35,162 nt of DNA from Oscillospiraceae bacterium (GTDB taxonomy: Bacteria; Bacillota; Clostridia; Oscillospirales; Ruminococcaceae), in the NCBI GenBank assembly GCA_022766785.1, contig JALEOL010000002.1, positions 1-35,162 of the forward strand, in the 5' to 3' direction. The position numbers were made by a program, and so were the translations under genes. A model generated the notes under the pieces. The model was not told the DNA's origin, did not search any database, and saw only the letters and a list, made by a program, of their open reading frames with translations. Of this stretch, positions 24,777 through 32,004 are shown one piece after another; positions within the stretch are counted from its first letter, which is position 1; every line of letters begins with the position of its first letter.

Positions 24777-25490
24777 TCATTCAATAGTTTCTGCGGAGCG
24801 TTCCTGCGGCGCATAGCTCTCGGTGTAGGTGCCGATGTTACCGTATTTCTGCTCCATAATGCCGTAAAGTCTCTTGGTTTCTTCCTCAGCCTGCTTCATA
24901 AGCTGCTTTGCGTACTGGGAATGGCGCATATCCTCCGGGCAGTGGCTCTCGATAGGCTTTCCCACCAGAAGCCGCTGCCGCCTGCCGAACACCATGTGGT
25001 ATCCGCCATAGATCGCCATTGGCACGATACACGCCCCGGTAGAAGCGCACACCAGCGCCGCTCCCGGCTTGAACTTCTGTATCTTTCCCTCTCGCGCGAT
25101 ACCGCCCTCAGGGAAGATTATCAGCGAGCCGTTGCGGTGGATTATCTCCTCCGCGGCGGAATACCAGCCTGCGTCCGTGCCTTCAAGGTCTATCGGAAAG
25201 CACCTGCACCAGCTGATCATCGTCCCGACCGCCTTTTTCTCGTACCAGTCCTTTTTCACCAGAACATAGGGCTTGAACCGCCCCAGCACCGCCCCGGTGA
25301 ACGCTCCGTCAAAGTGGTGGGTATGATTGAAAACAAACACCGCCGCTTTGCCTTTAAGCTGCTTTTTGACAGCCTTGTCCTCCCACTCGACCCTGGGTCT
25401 GAACAGGAAGTAAACCGTCCATGTAATAAGCGTCTGGAAGAACCGTCCCCATAAATTCTGCTTTAAGGGGAATTTCTTTTCCTGATCCAT
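24777..25490 (-). CDS. PlsC-like 1-acyl-glycerol-3-phosphate acyltransferase family protein
   Basis: A lysophospholipid-acyltransferase-fold enzyme of 237 residues. A hydrophobic N-terminal helix (FFQTLITWTVYFLFR) would anchor it to the membrane. The HX4D catalytic motif is NHTHHFDGA (His56, Asp61), and the acceptor-binding motif is FPEGGIAREGK (Glu128), a variant of FPEGTRS. VPMAIYGGY is the fourth motif. The frame is open to 25517, but the ATG at 25490 has GGGAGGA 8 bases upstream. It is the first gene of the acyl operon. It probably passes the finished chain from ACP to a lipid or other acceptor (inference). The altered FPEG block hints at an acceptor other than standard lysophosphatidate. 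Confidence 0.88.
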   Translation of the reverse strand: MDQEKKFPLKQNLWGRFFQTLITWTVYFLFRPRVEWEDKAVKKQLKGKAAVFVFNHTHHFDGAFTGAVLGRFKPYVLVKKDWYEKKAVGTMISWCRCFPIDLEGTDAGWYSAAEEIIHRNGSLIIFPEGGIAREGKIQKFKPGAALVCASTGACIVPMAIYGGYHMVFGRRQRLLVGKPIESHCPEDMRHSQYAKQLMKQAEEETKRLYGIMEQKYGNIGTYTESYAPQERSAETIE

Positions 25491-25529
25491 TTCAGTGTTC
25501 CTCCCACCGGAAATCACCGGCTACATTTA

Positions 25530-25558
25530 ATTATACAATCGATCCTGTCTTTTTTCAA
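25530..25558 (-). promoter_or_regulatory. Strong sigma-A promoter of the acyl/polyene locus
   Basis: Reading on the minus strand, TTGAAA (25558-25553), a 17-base spacer and perfect TATAAT (25535-25530). The leader to the acyltransferase ATG is about 33 bases, so no large riboswitch fits. Strong basal expression is implied. Confidence 0.8.
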
Positions 25559-25763
25559 TGGACAATCCGCGCCATCAAGTCCTTTAAGGGACAGTTTGTT
25601 GCATTTCTGTTGCGCAAAAAAGACGGCAGGAAATAATTCTGCATATTTCACAAAAACGAACGGAAAATCGGCGAAGAATTAGTCACAAAACTCCATTGTG
25701 TATTGAGAAAGTGTAACCATTCCCTGCGGTAAGCTGTTATTATCTATGAAAGAAGGTGTACGC

Positions 25764-26336
25764 ATGAACCGAAAAAGTATTATATCGCTCTCACTGGCGC
25801 TGACGCTGATGATGTCCGGGTGCGGAAATAAAGGCGCTCCTGACCGGCACAACAGCAGAGTCACAACCGAAGCGCCGCTCCCGGCAGATACCCCGCACAC
25901 TGTGTCAGATTTCTCCGGGAAATACAGCCTCCCGCTTGTTGACGACGCAGCCACAGACCCTCTTGAAGCCGCAAGGCGGTATGTTGAAAGCTATGCGGAA
26001 CTGCCGTATGTTTCCAACCTGGAGGTAAAGGACGCGTTTTTCGCTGATGAGCTTACACAGAACTATCTGAAATACTGGGTGCTTGCCGAGGACAGCGAGA
26101 TCAGAAAGGACTATGGCTGGACTGACGATATGGCTGAGAGGGGCATTTTCAAGGTCGTTCATGTGGATTACTACGCGAACTACGACCACACCCAGACCTC
26201 TTTTGACATGGAGGGCGACTGCTTTATCAATATCTATATGGTTCAGTATGAGGACACCGGGTTATGGCAGGAAATAACCCACGATTACCGCCCTGTTGTC
26301 AGAAACGACACCGTGGAAGTTCAACAGCATGGTTGA
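25764..26336 (+). CDS. Hypothetical lipoprotein
   Basis: A 190-residue predicted lipoprotein of unknown function. The N-terminus MNRKSIISLSLALTLMMSGC is a type II signal peptide with Cys20 as the lipidation site, followed by a polar linker of about 35 residues. The mature part is acidic and rich in Tyr and Asp (for example HVDYYANYDHTQTSFDME), and no domain was recognised. An upstream in-frame ATG at 25746 exists, but AAGAAGGTG serves the ATG at 25764, which gives the proper signal peptide. It is divergent from the acyl locus, sharing a 273-base gap that contains the acyl promoter and, near 25684, a short palindrome (CACAA and TTGTG) of unknown meaning. No link to the acyl locus is shown by sequence. 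Confidence 0.75.
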   Translation: MNRKSIISLSLALTLMMSGCGNKGAPDRHNSRVTTEAPLPADTPHTVSDFSGKYSLPLVDDAATDPLEAARRYVESYAELPYVSNLEVKDAFFADELTQNYLKYWVLAEDSEIRKDYGWTDDMAERGIFKVVHVDYYANYDHTQTSFDMEGDCFINIYMVQYEDTGLWQEITHDYRPVVRNDTVEVQQHG

Positions 26337-26361
26337 CACGCCCGTGATTCTATGCTATAAT
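26333..26361 (+). promoter_or_regulatory. Full-consensus sigma-A promoter for the Nudix gene
   Basis: TTGACA (26333-26338), 17 bases, TATAAT (26356-26361). Both boxes are perfect matches. The -35 box overlaps the TGA stop of the lipoprotein gene. The leader is only about 20 bases and contains AAGGAGG. Confidence 0.9.
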
Positions 26362-26388
26362 TATCCTCACTGAAAAGGAGGGAACCGC

Positions 26389-26853
26389 ATGGATTGTACA
26401 TTCATCACCACCGAGGGGAAATTCAACCTGCGCGCCGCCGCTGTGATAAAAGACGGGAACCGCGTACTTGTAAGCGTTGACAACACTGGAGGATATTACT
26501 ATACCATGGGCGGCAGAGTTAAATTCGGGGAGACCGCCGAAGCCGCGATACTCCGGGAGATACGGGAGGAAACAGGGGTCTGCGCCGAGATCGACCGGCT
26601 GTATTCGATAAACGAGAAGTTCTTCCGGCTAAACGGCACACAGTACCACGAGGTAGAATTCCTGTTTCTGATAAAGCCGTTCGATGTTTCGCAGATAGAC
26701 TACTCCGCGATACGCTGCGACGGTGCGGACGCGCGGCTGGTGTGGCTGGATACCACTGTGCCGCCGGATATGCCGGTATTCCCCGGAAATCTGTTCGAGG
26801 CGGTGAACTGCCCCACGGCAGAAGTTCGCTTCACAGTGGAAAACAGCCTGTGA
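26389..26853 (+). CDS. Nudix hydrolase
   Basis: A 154-residue Nudix pyrophosphohydrolase. The Nudix box lies at about residues 42-64: G-x5-E-x7-REIREETGV, with all the metal-binding Glu residues in place. Such enzymes hydrolyse nucleoside diphosphates linked to another moiety, such as oxidised nucleotides, ADP-ribose or NADH. The substrate cannot be told here. It starts at ATG 26389 after AAGGAGG and is transcribed alone from a perfect-consensus promoter. No terminator is evident after it; the convergent response regulator ends 50 bases away. Confidence 0.93.
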   Translation: MDCTFITTEGKFNLRAAAVIKDGNRVLVSVDNTGGYYYTMGGRVKFGETAEAAILREIREETGVCAEIDRLYSINEKFFRLNGTQYHEVEFLFLIKPFDVSQIDYSAIRCDGADARLVWLDTTVPPDMPVFPGNLFEAVNCPTAEVRFTVENSL

Positions 26854-26884
26854 CCCTGATCGAAACCGTTCTGACGCGGAAATG

Positions 26885-26913
26885 AAAATTCCACGAACCG
26901 TATCTATGTGGAA
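26885..26913 (-). terminator. Possible weak terminator of the response regulator gene
   Basis: On the minus strand TTCCAC and GTGGAA (26913-26908 and 26894-26889) can pair, followed by TTTT. The left arm overlaps the end of the coding sequence (stop at 26904-26906). Confidence 0.4.
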
Positions 26914-27581
26914 AGCTCCTCGCTGAATTTATATCCCACGCCGCGAACCGCCGTGATGTTCCCGGAATACCTTCCGATGCGTTTTTTCAGCCTGCTTATG
27001 TAGAGGTTTACCGTGCGGTCGCTGCCGGAACTGCCAAGCTGCCGCGACAGCTCCGCTCTGGTGCAAACGCGCCCCGGGCAGCTCATCAGCAGATACAGCA
27101 GCGCTGTCTCCCGGGGAGGCATGTCCAGCGGCTCGCCGTCCAGAGTTACCCTGTACTGCGTGATGTCCGCTGTCAGTCCCCCGAAGCTGAGCACAGGGCG
27201 CTTCACGAACGGCACGGACAGCAGCGTCCTCGACATCGCCGCCTTTATCCTCGCGGTAAGCTCTGCCATGTCCAGAGGGCGGCTCATCACATCCGCCGCG
27301 CCAAGCTCCAGCGCCGTGAGCCTGCCCACGCTGTCATGCTCGGAGGTCAGCACCATAAGCGGCACCCCGACGTCGTTAAGCCGCCGCGCCGTTTCACTCA
27401 GCCGGTCGCCGGCGGTCTCGATATCCATCAGCACAAGGTGCGCCTGGGACAGCAGCTGCTCGCTTATCTCACCGGGAGAGCGCATACATCTCACGTCAAA
27501 CCCGGAAGCGACAAGATAGCTGCTGACAAGAGAATTCATGCCGGTGTACCTGTCCACAAGCAGTATCACTCCACGGAACAT
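26904..27581 (-). CDS. OmpR/PhoB-family response regulator with degenerate receiver
   Basis: A 225-residue protein with a receiver domain (about 1-115) and a winged-helix DNA-binding domain (about 125-222; ending ITAVRGVGYKFSEEL, typical of OmpR). The receiver keeps Asp10, the phospho-acceptor position Asp53 (VLMDIE) and Thr79 or Ser80 (VLTSEHD), but the second acidic residue is Arg11 (VDRY instead of VDD) and the conserved Lys before Pro is Arg101 (SRPLD). Without the full metal site, phosphorylation may be poor, so it may act without phosphorylation or sense something else (inference). No histidine kinase gene is adjacent. The ATG at 27581 has AAAGAGG 6 bases upstream. Targets are unknown; the flanking GH94 gene is one candidate. 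Confidence 0.9.
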   Translation of the reverse strand: MFRGVILLVDRYTGMNSLVSSYLVASGFDVRCMRSPGEISEQLLSQAHLVLMDIETAGDRLSETARRLNDVGVPLMVLTSEHDSVGRLTALELGAADVMSRPLDMAELTARIKAAMSRTLLSVPFVKRPVLSFGGLTADITQYRVTLDGEPLDMPPRETALLYLLMSCPGRVCTRAELSRQLGSSGSDRTVNLYISRLKKRIGRYSGNITAVRGVGYKFSEELST

Positions 27582-27595
27582 ACAATACCTCTTTC

Positions 27596-27627
27596 ACAAA
27601 AGCGCCGGGGGAAAAGTCCTCCGGCGC
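27596..27627 (-). terminator. Terminator of the cellobiose phosphorylase gene
   Basis: GCGCCGG-type stem (27602-27610 with 27618-27627) with a short loop. The minus strand ends with a run of four T, and the plus side also has a T-rich run, so it could work in both directions. Confidence 0.6.
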
Positions 27628-27648
27628 CTGTTTTTTATTTTTCCACTA

Positions 27649-30123
27649 TCAGCCGAGAACGATCTCAACGGTGTGCTCGCCGCCGTCGCAAACGGGAATA
27701 ACGTTGCCCTCGACAGCCTTGCCGTCAACGGTCATGCTCTTTACGCCCTTGCAAACGTGATCCGGGTTCTTAACGGTGATGTTGTAGGTCGCGCCGCGGA
27801 ACTGACGTGTAGCCTTCATGCCGTCCCACTCGTGAGGAATGGACGGATCTATCTTCAGACCGTCGAAGTCCGGTGCGATACCCAGAATGTACTGGGAAAT
27901 AGCGACCATGTTCCATGCCGCAGTACCGGTAAGCCAGCTGTTCTTGCCCTGACCGAAGTTCTTGCCGGTCTGTCCGATATCAGCGCCTGCGTCCTTACCG
28001 CCGATCATCTGACCGTAAACGTAAGGCTCGGTCTTGTGAATGTCGGAGGTGTCCTCGGTGAATGCCGGAGCGATCTCGGAGTAGTACTTGAACGCCTGAT
28101 CGCCCTCGCCTGCGTATGCGGCAGCGCAGATGATCCATGCGTTGTTGTGGGTGAAGATACCTGCGTTCTCCTTGTATCCGCCGGGATATGTGGAGATCTC
28201 TCCGTACTGGATATAGTACTTTGTGAATGCAGGGTTGTTGAGAACAAGACCGAACTTTGTGTTAAGTCTTTCGTCGATAGCCTTGAGGGTCTTCCTGGAA
28301 GCCTCCTTGTCGATGTCGGACATGATAGCGAAGCCCTGCGGCTCAATGAAGATCTGTCCTTCCTCGCACTCCTTGCTGCCCATCTTCTTACCCTCTGCGT
28401 CGTAAGCTCTGAGGAACCAGTCGCCGTCCCATGCGGAATCCATCATAGCCTTCTTCATCTTGTCGATCTCAGCCTGTGCCTTGGCAGCCTCGTCGGTCTT
28501 GCCGAGGTGGTTGAGGATCTGAACGTAGTTCGGGCCTGCGTAGGTGAAGAGCGCGGCAACGAATACCGACTCTGCGACCTTGGAGTAGCCGCCCTCTGCC
28601 TTGAACTTCGGGTTGGTGTAGGTCTGGAAAGACTCGCCGGGGGTGTCGGAGTAGCAGGAGAGGTTTATGCAGTCGTTCCAGTCTGCACGCATTGCGAGGG
28701 GCAGACCGTGAGGACCGAGGTTGTTTACGATGTGGTAGAAGGATACCTTCAGGTGCTCCAGCATGGGCTGTGCAACGGACATATCGTTGTCATAGGGCAC
28801 CATCTCGTCGAGAATGCTCCAGTCGCCGGTCTCCTTGATGTACGCGGAAACAGAGAGAATGAGCCACAGCGGATCGTCCGAGAAGTCGCCGCCGATATCT
28901 GCGTTGCCCTTCTTGGTGAGGGGCTGATACTGGTGGTAGCAGCCGCCGTCCGGGAACTGGGTGGAAGCGATGTCGATGATACGCTCTCTCGCTCTGTCGG
29001 GGATCTGGTGAACGAAGCCGAGAATATCCTGGTTGGAATCACGGAAGCCCATGCCGCGTCCGATACCGCTCTCGAAGTAGGAAGCGGAACGGGAGAGGTT
29101 GAACGTTACCATGCACTGGTACTGGTTCCAGATGTTGACCATGCGGTTGACCTTGTCGTCGGGAGTGTCAACGTTGAGGATACCGAGCAGCTTGTCCCAT
29201 GTCTCTCTCAGCTCTGCAAGACCTGCCGCAACCTTCTCGGGAGTGTTGTACTTCTCGATCATTGCGTTGCTCTTTACCTTGTTGATGGTCTTGCCGTCAG
29301 CCTCAAACTTCTCAGCAACGGGCATTTCTACATAGCCGAGAATGAATACGAGGGTCTTGGATTCGCCTGCCGCAAGGGTGATCTCCTTGTAGTGGGAAGC
29401 GATGGGAGACCAGCCGTCAGCGAAGGAGTTTGTAGCCTTGCCGTCGAGGACAGCCTGCGGATTGTTAAAGCCGTTGTACAGACCGATGAAAGCGTCGCGG
29501 TCGGTGTCGTAGCCGTCGATAGTATCATTAACGGTGTAGAATGCGAAGTGATCGCGTCTGTCACGGTACTCGGTCTTGTGGTAAATAGTGGAGCCGACTA
29601 CCTCAACACGACCGGTGGAGAAGTTTCTCTGGAAGTTGGTGCAGTCGTCCTGAGCGTCCCACAGGCACCACTCTGCGAAAGACCACAGCTTGAAGGTCTT
29701 GGCTTCGCTGCTCTCGTTTGTGAGAACAAGCTGCTGTACCTCGCCGTCGTAGTTCTGGGGAACGAAGAAAGTAGCCTCTGCCTTGAGCCCGTTCTTCTTG
29801 CCGGTGATAATGGTGTAGCCCATGCCGTGGCGGCACTCGTAGCTGTCAAGCTCGGTCTTTACGGGCGACCAGCCGGGGTTCCATACAGTATCTCCGTCCT
29901 TGATGTAGAAGTATCTGCCGCCCATGTCGATAGGCACGTTGTTGTAGCGGTAACGTGTGATACGGCGCAGACGTGCGTCCTTATAGAAGCTGTAGCCGCC
30001 TGCGGTGTTGGAAATCAGAGAGAAAAATCCCTGTGTTCCGAGGTAGTTTATCCACGGATAGGGAGTGCGCGGAGAAGTAATGACGTACTCGCGGTTCGCG
30101 TCGTCAAAATGTCCGAATTTCAT
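27649..30123 (-). CDS. GH94 cellobiose phosphorylase
   Basis: An 824-residue glycoside phosphorylase, the normal length for cellobiose phosphorylase. It cleaves cellobiose with phosphate to glucose 1-phosphate and glucose in the cytoplasm; no signal peptide is seen. Features are an N-terminal beta-sandwich (about 1-290, with [15 protein letters not shown] and [10 protein letters not shown]), a linker, and an alpha/alpha barrel with [15 protein letters not shown] (about 358-371) and RADWNDC (479-485), where Asp481 sits at the expected catalytic-acid position. The frame extends to 30222, but the ATG at 30123 has AAGGAAGG upstream and starts with [16 protein letters not shown], typical for the family. 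Codon choice is markedly even, as in highly expressed genes. It has its own promoter. With the mannan genes next to it, a role in gluco- or galactomannan oligosaccharide use is plausible (inference). Confidence 0.93.
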   Translation of the reverse strand: MKFGHFDDANREYVITSPRTPYPWINYLGTQGFFSLISNTAGGYSFYKDARLRRITRYRYNNVPIDMGGRYFYIKDGDTVWNPGWSPVKTELDSYECRHGMGYTIITGKKNGLKAEATFFVPQNYDGEVQQLVLTNESSEAKTFKLWSFAEWCLWDAQDDCTNFQRNFSTGRVEVVGSTIYHKTEYRDRRDHFAFYTVNDTIDGYDTDRDAFIGLYNGFNNPQAVLDGKATNSFADGWSPIASHYKEITLAAGESKTLVFILGYVEMPVAEKFEADGKTINKVKSNAMIEKYNTPEKVAAGLAELRETWDKLLGILNVDTPDDKVNRMVNIWNQYQCMVTFNLSRSASYFESGIGRGMGFRDSNQDILGFVHQIPDRARERIIDIASTQFPDGGCYHQYQPLTKKGNADIGGDFSDDPLWLILSVSAYIKETGDWSILDEMVPYDNDMSVAQPMLEHLKVSFYHIVNNLGPHGLPLAMRADWNDCINLSCYSDTPGESFQTYTNPKFKAEGGYSKVAESVFVAALFTYAGPNYVQILNHLGKTDEAAKAQAEIDKMKKAMMDSAWDGDWFLRAYDAEGKKMGSKECEEGQIFIEPQGFAIMSDIDKEASRKTLKAIDERLNTKFGLVLNNPAFTKYYIQYGEISTYPGGYKENAGIFTHNNAWIICAAAYAGEGDQAFKYYSEIAPAFTEDTSDIHKTEPYVYGQMIGGKDAGADIGQTGKNFGQGKNSWLTGTAAWNMVAISQYILGIAPDFDGLKIDPSIPHEWDGMKATRQFRGATYNITVKNPDHVCKGVKSMTVDGKAVEGNVIPVCDGGEHTVEIVLG

Positions 30124-30140
30124 TAAAGACCTTCCTTCCT

Positions 30141-30169
30141 TGCTCGATGAGCAGAGGGCTTTGACCCTC
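30141..30169 (-). other. Two small stem-loops in the cellobiose phosphorylase mRNA leader
   Basis: TGCTCGATGAGCA (30141-30153) and GAGGG/CCCTC (30154-30158 with 30165-30169) sit side by side just before the ribosome binding site. They could affect translation or mRNA stability, but nothing more can be said. Confidence 0.35.
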
Positions 30170-30238
30170 GCAGAAATAATATTCCGGCTGCCCCCGCACC
30201 ATACAGGTATTGCGGAAAGCACAGAGCCGCTAATAATA

Positions 30239-30267
30239 AGTATACAATATATTGCGCAGAATTACAA
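30239..30267 (-). promoter_or_regulatory. Candidate promoter of the cellobiose phosphorylase gene
   Basis: Minus strand TTGTAA (30267-30262), 17-base spacer, TATACT (30244-30239). The leader would be about 110 bases and includes two small hairpins. Confidence 0.6.
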
Positions 30268-30366
30268 GGGCTGAAAACGATAACATAATTTTTTGTTTAG
30301 GAAATTTACTTTAAACACGAAAAACAGGGACAAAATATAGTAATTTTGAACAAATCCCGAAATAAC

Positions 30367-30390
30367 AAAACCGGCGCAGAAATACGCCGG
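30367..30390 (-). terminator. Terminator of the galactosidase-mannanase operon
   Basis: CCGGCG (30371-30376) pairs with CGCCGG (30385-30390), extended by A-T pairs; on the minus strand it is followed by a short T-run. It separates this operon from the downstream GH94 gene. Confidence 0.75.
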
Positions 30391-30398
30391 TATTATTA

Positions 30399-31790
30399 TC
30401 AGTCTCCCTTATAGAACTGCCAGTTCTGTATCTTCTGAGGAATGTTCCTCTCGCCGAAGCTGAACCCCGGGAGCTTGCTCCATGTAACGAACAGATCGTT
30501 GCCGAAGTACTCCTGTATCATCTCATTGGTGAGGCGCTTTGTATTCGGGGAGGGCGTTCCGTCAAAATCCAGCAGGGGATTTCCGCCGCCGGACGGCTCA
30601 TAAACGAAGTCGCCGTTCCAGATCATGTAGTAAAGCCACATGGTGTCGCTCGACTTTATCCCCTCGGGATCGGGCATATATCCGCACTCCGAAAGGGTCA
30701 GCATCTTTCCGGTGGACTCGATGCCGGCAACCTCCGCACAGTACTTCTCAAAGCCCTGGAGCTCGCTGTAGCATCTGGCATAGTACTCGGAGATTGCCTC
30801 GGCGGAGGTATCCTCGTTGTCATAGTAGCGGTCAATGCCTGCGATGTCGTAGGAGTTCGGGTGGATAGCGGTGTGGGGGTTCTGACCGTTCCATACCCAG
30901 ATGATGTTTGTGAGCTTGTGATAGTTCTCAAGTCTGTCGTAGATCATGTACCACAGCTTCTGGAACACCTCGTTGGTGGCGCTGTCCCTGCCCTGGAGTC
31001 CCCACCAGAACCACGCATTACCAGCCTCGTGCAGAGGACGGAACAGTATCGTCACGCCCTCGCTCTCCATGCGCTGTATCTTCGTTGCAATGAGGTCGAT
31101 GTCGTGAATGACCGTCTCGTATTCCTTTGTGCCGGGGGTGACTGCGTTTATCTGGCTGAAATTGGTTATCTCATTGGTATAGAACGCATAGCCGCCGTCG
31201 GGGTTGTCGATGTCCTTGGGTACGTTCCAGTGCCATGTGAACGCCACGAGTCCGCCGGAATTCTTCGACCATTCGATAGCCATGTCGATCATATCGTCGC
31301 TCTGGTATGAGCCGGTGCAGAAGATGAAATCAAAGCCTTTCATCGCGGTGAGATCGTTTGACGCGTTGTAGAACACCAGATCCTCATACCCCTCGCTTCC
31401 CATCTGCTGCTGGCAGGTTATCACCTGTTTGCCGTAAACGCTGCGCAGGTAGTCCCACACCTCCATGGTGGTCTTGTTGTTACGGGCGTTCTCGGAGACG
31501 GGCTTTGAAGCGTCCACCTCTTTTGCCTCAAAGGATGCCTTGAGAGCGTCAAAATCCGTTTCGTAGGCAAGCGCCACGCTCATATCGATGTCGCCGTCCT
31601 CCGTCAGCGCAATGGGGTTGGAGAGCAGCCTGGTGCCTGCGTTGTCCTGCGGAGTATCCACCGATGTATCGGCAGAGGTCCCGGTGCTTTCTCCGGACTG
31701 GCTGGACTGGCTGTCCCCGGAGGATCTCTGGCAGGCGGTCAGGGTGAGCGCCATTGCCGCCGCCAGCATAATTGAAAAAAATTTCTTCAT
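30399..31790 (-). CDS. GH26 beta-mannanase, surface lipoprotein
   Basis: An endo-beta-1,4-mannanase of 463 residues. A lipoprotein signal peptide ends at Cys20 (MALTLTAC). A Ser/Thr/Asp-rich linker (about 21-55) follows, then the GH26 barrel (about 70-460). The acid/base is Glu255 in FRPLHEAGNAWFWWG and the nucleophile is Glu368 in TLSECGYMPD, both classic GH26 motifs. No dockerin or carbohydrate-binding module is visible, so it is membrane-anchored rather than cellulosomal. Being on the outer face of the membrane, it would cut mannan into oligosaccharides for uptake. The ATG at 31790 has GAGGG upstream. It is the third gene of the operon, 10 bases after the zinc-ribbon gene. Confidence 0.93.
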   Translation of the reverse strand: MKKFFSIMLAAAMALTLTACQRSSGDSQSSQSGESTGTSADTSVDTPQDNAGTRLLSNPIALTEDGDIDMSVALAYETDFDALKASFEAKEVDASKPVSENARNNKTTMEVWDYLRSVYGKQVITCQQQMGSEGYEDLVFYNASNDLTAMKGFDFIFCTGSYQSDDMIDMAIEWSKNSGGLVAFTWHWNVPKDIDNPDGGYAFYTNEITNFSQINAVTPGTKEYETVIHDIDLIATKIQRMESEGVTILFRPLHEAGNAWFWWGLQGRDSATNEVFQKLWYMIYDRLENYHKLTNIIWVWNGQNPHTAIHPNSYDIAGIDRYYDNEDTSAEAISEYYARCYSELQGFEKYCAEVAGIESTGKMLTLSECGYMPDPEGIKSSDTMWLYYMIWNGDFVYEPSGGGNPLLDFDGTPSPNTKRLTNEMIQEYFGNDLFVTWSKLPGFSFGERNIPQKIQNWQFYKGD

Positions 31791-31800
31791 TGTTATTCCC

Positions 31801-32004
31801 TCATCTGAATAATGTACATTTTCCGCTTTTCCTGTAATAGTCTATACGCTGCTGGATCACCTCGCGGGTGGTGCGGTAGTAGTCCGCCAGGCAGTCTATG
31901 CAGAAGAACTCGGTGTCGTTTCGCGAAACCAGCTTCTGGTGTATCGCGATGTCGTCGGAACCCAGTGTTGCGCCGCATTTCTTACAGGTGGAGTAGTTTC
32001 CCAT
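31801..32004 (-). CDS. Small zinc-ribbon-like protein
   Basis: A 67-residue hypothetical protein with two CxxC pairs: Cys7 and Cys10 (STCKKCG), and Cys35 and Cys38 (FFCIDCLADYY), spaced as in treble-clef or zinc-ribbon folds. The C-terminus is basic and Tyr-rich (REVIQQRIDYYRKSG). Its start overlaps the stop of the alpha-galactosidase as ATGA, and the GH26 gene begins 10 bases after its stop, so it is translated as part of the operon. The function is unknown. Similar Cys-rich small proteins occur beside carbohydrate genes in Ruminococcus-type genomes as far as I recall, but this is not certain. It might bind nucleic acid or a partner protein (inference). Confidence 0.8.
   Translation of the reverse strand: MGNYSTCKKCGATLGSDDIAIHQKLVSRNDTEFFCIDCLADYYRTTREVIQQRIDYYRKSGKCTLFR

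Noticed and set aside
19350..25490. Housekeeping fatty acid synthesis operon
   Set aside because: The fabD, fabH, fabK or fabI and acc genes are missing, and a PPTase, a dead second KS and an acyltransferase are present, which fits a specialised pathway better.
19350..25490. Classical aryl polyene cluster
   Set aside because: There is no ammonia-lyase, adenylation enzyme, glycosyltransferase, outer-membrane carrier or exporter; only the elongation core is shared.
25560..25763. A riboswitch or small RNA in the gap before the lipoprotein gene
   Set aside because: Only a short palindrome (CACAA/TTGTG) and a near-palindrome GTCCTTTAAGGGAC were seen, with no recognisable riboswitch fold or terminator.
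27538..30126. A long open frame of 862 codons on the plus strand opposite cellobiose phosphorylase
   Set aside because: It is the antisense shadow of a GC-rich, codon-biased gene. The product is low-complexity Val/Leu-rich with no family signature, while the minus strand encodes a clear GH94 enzyme.
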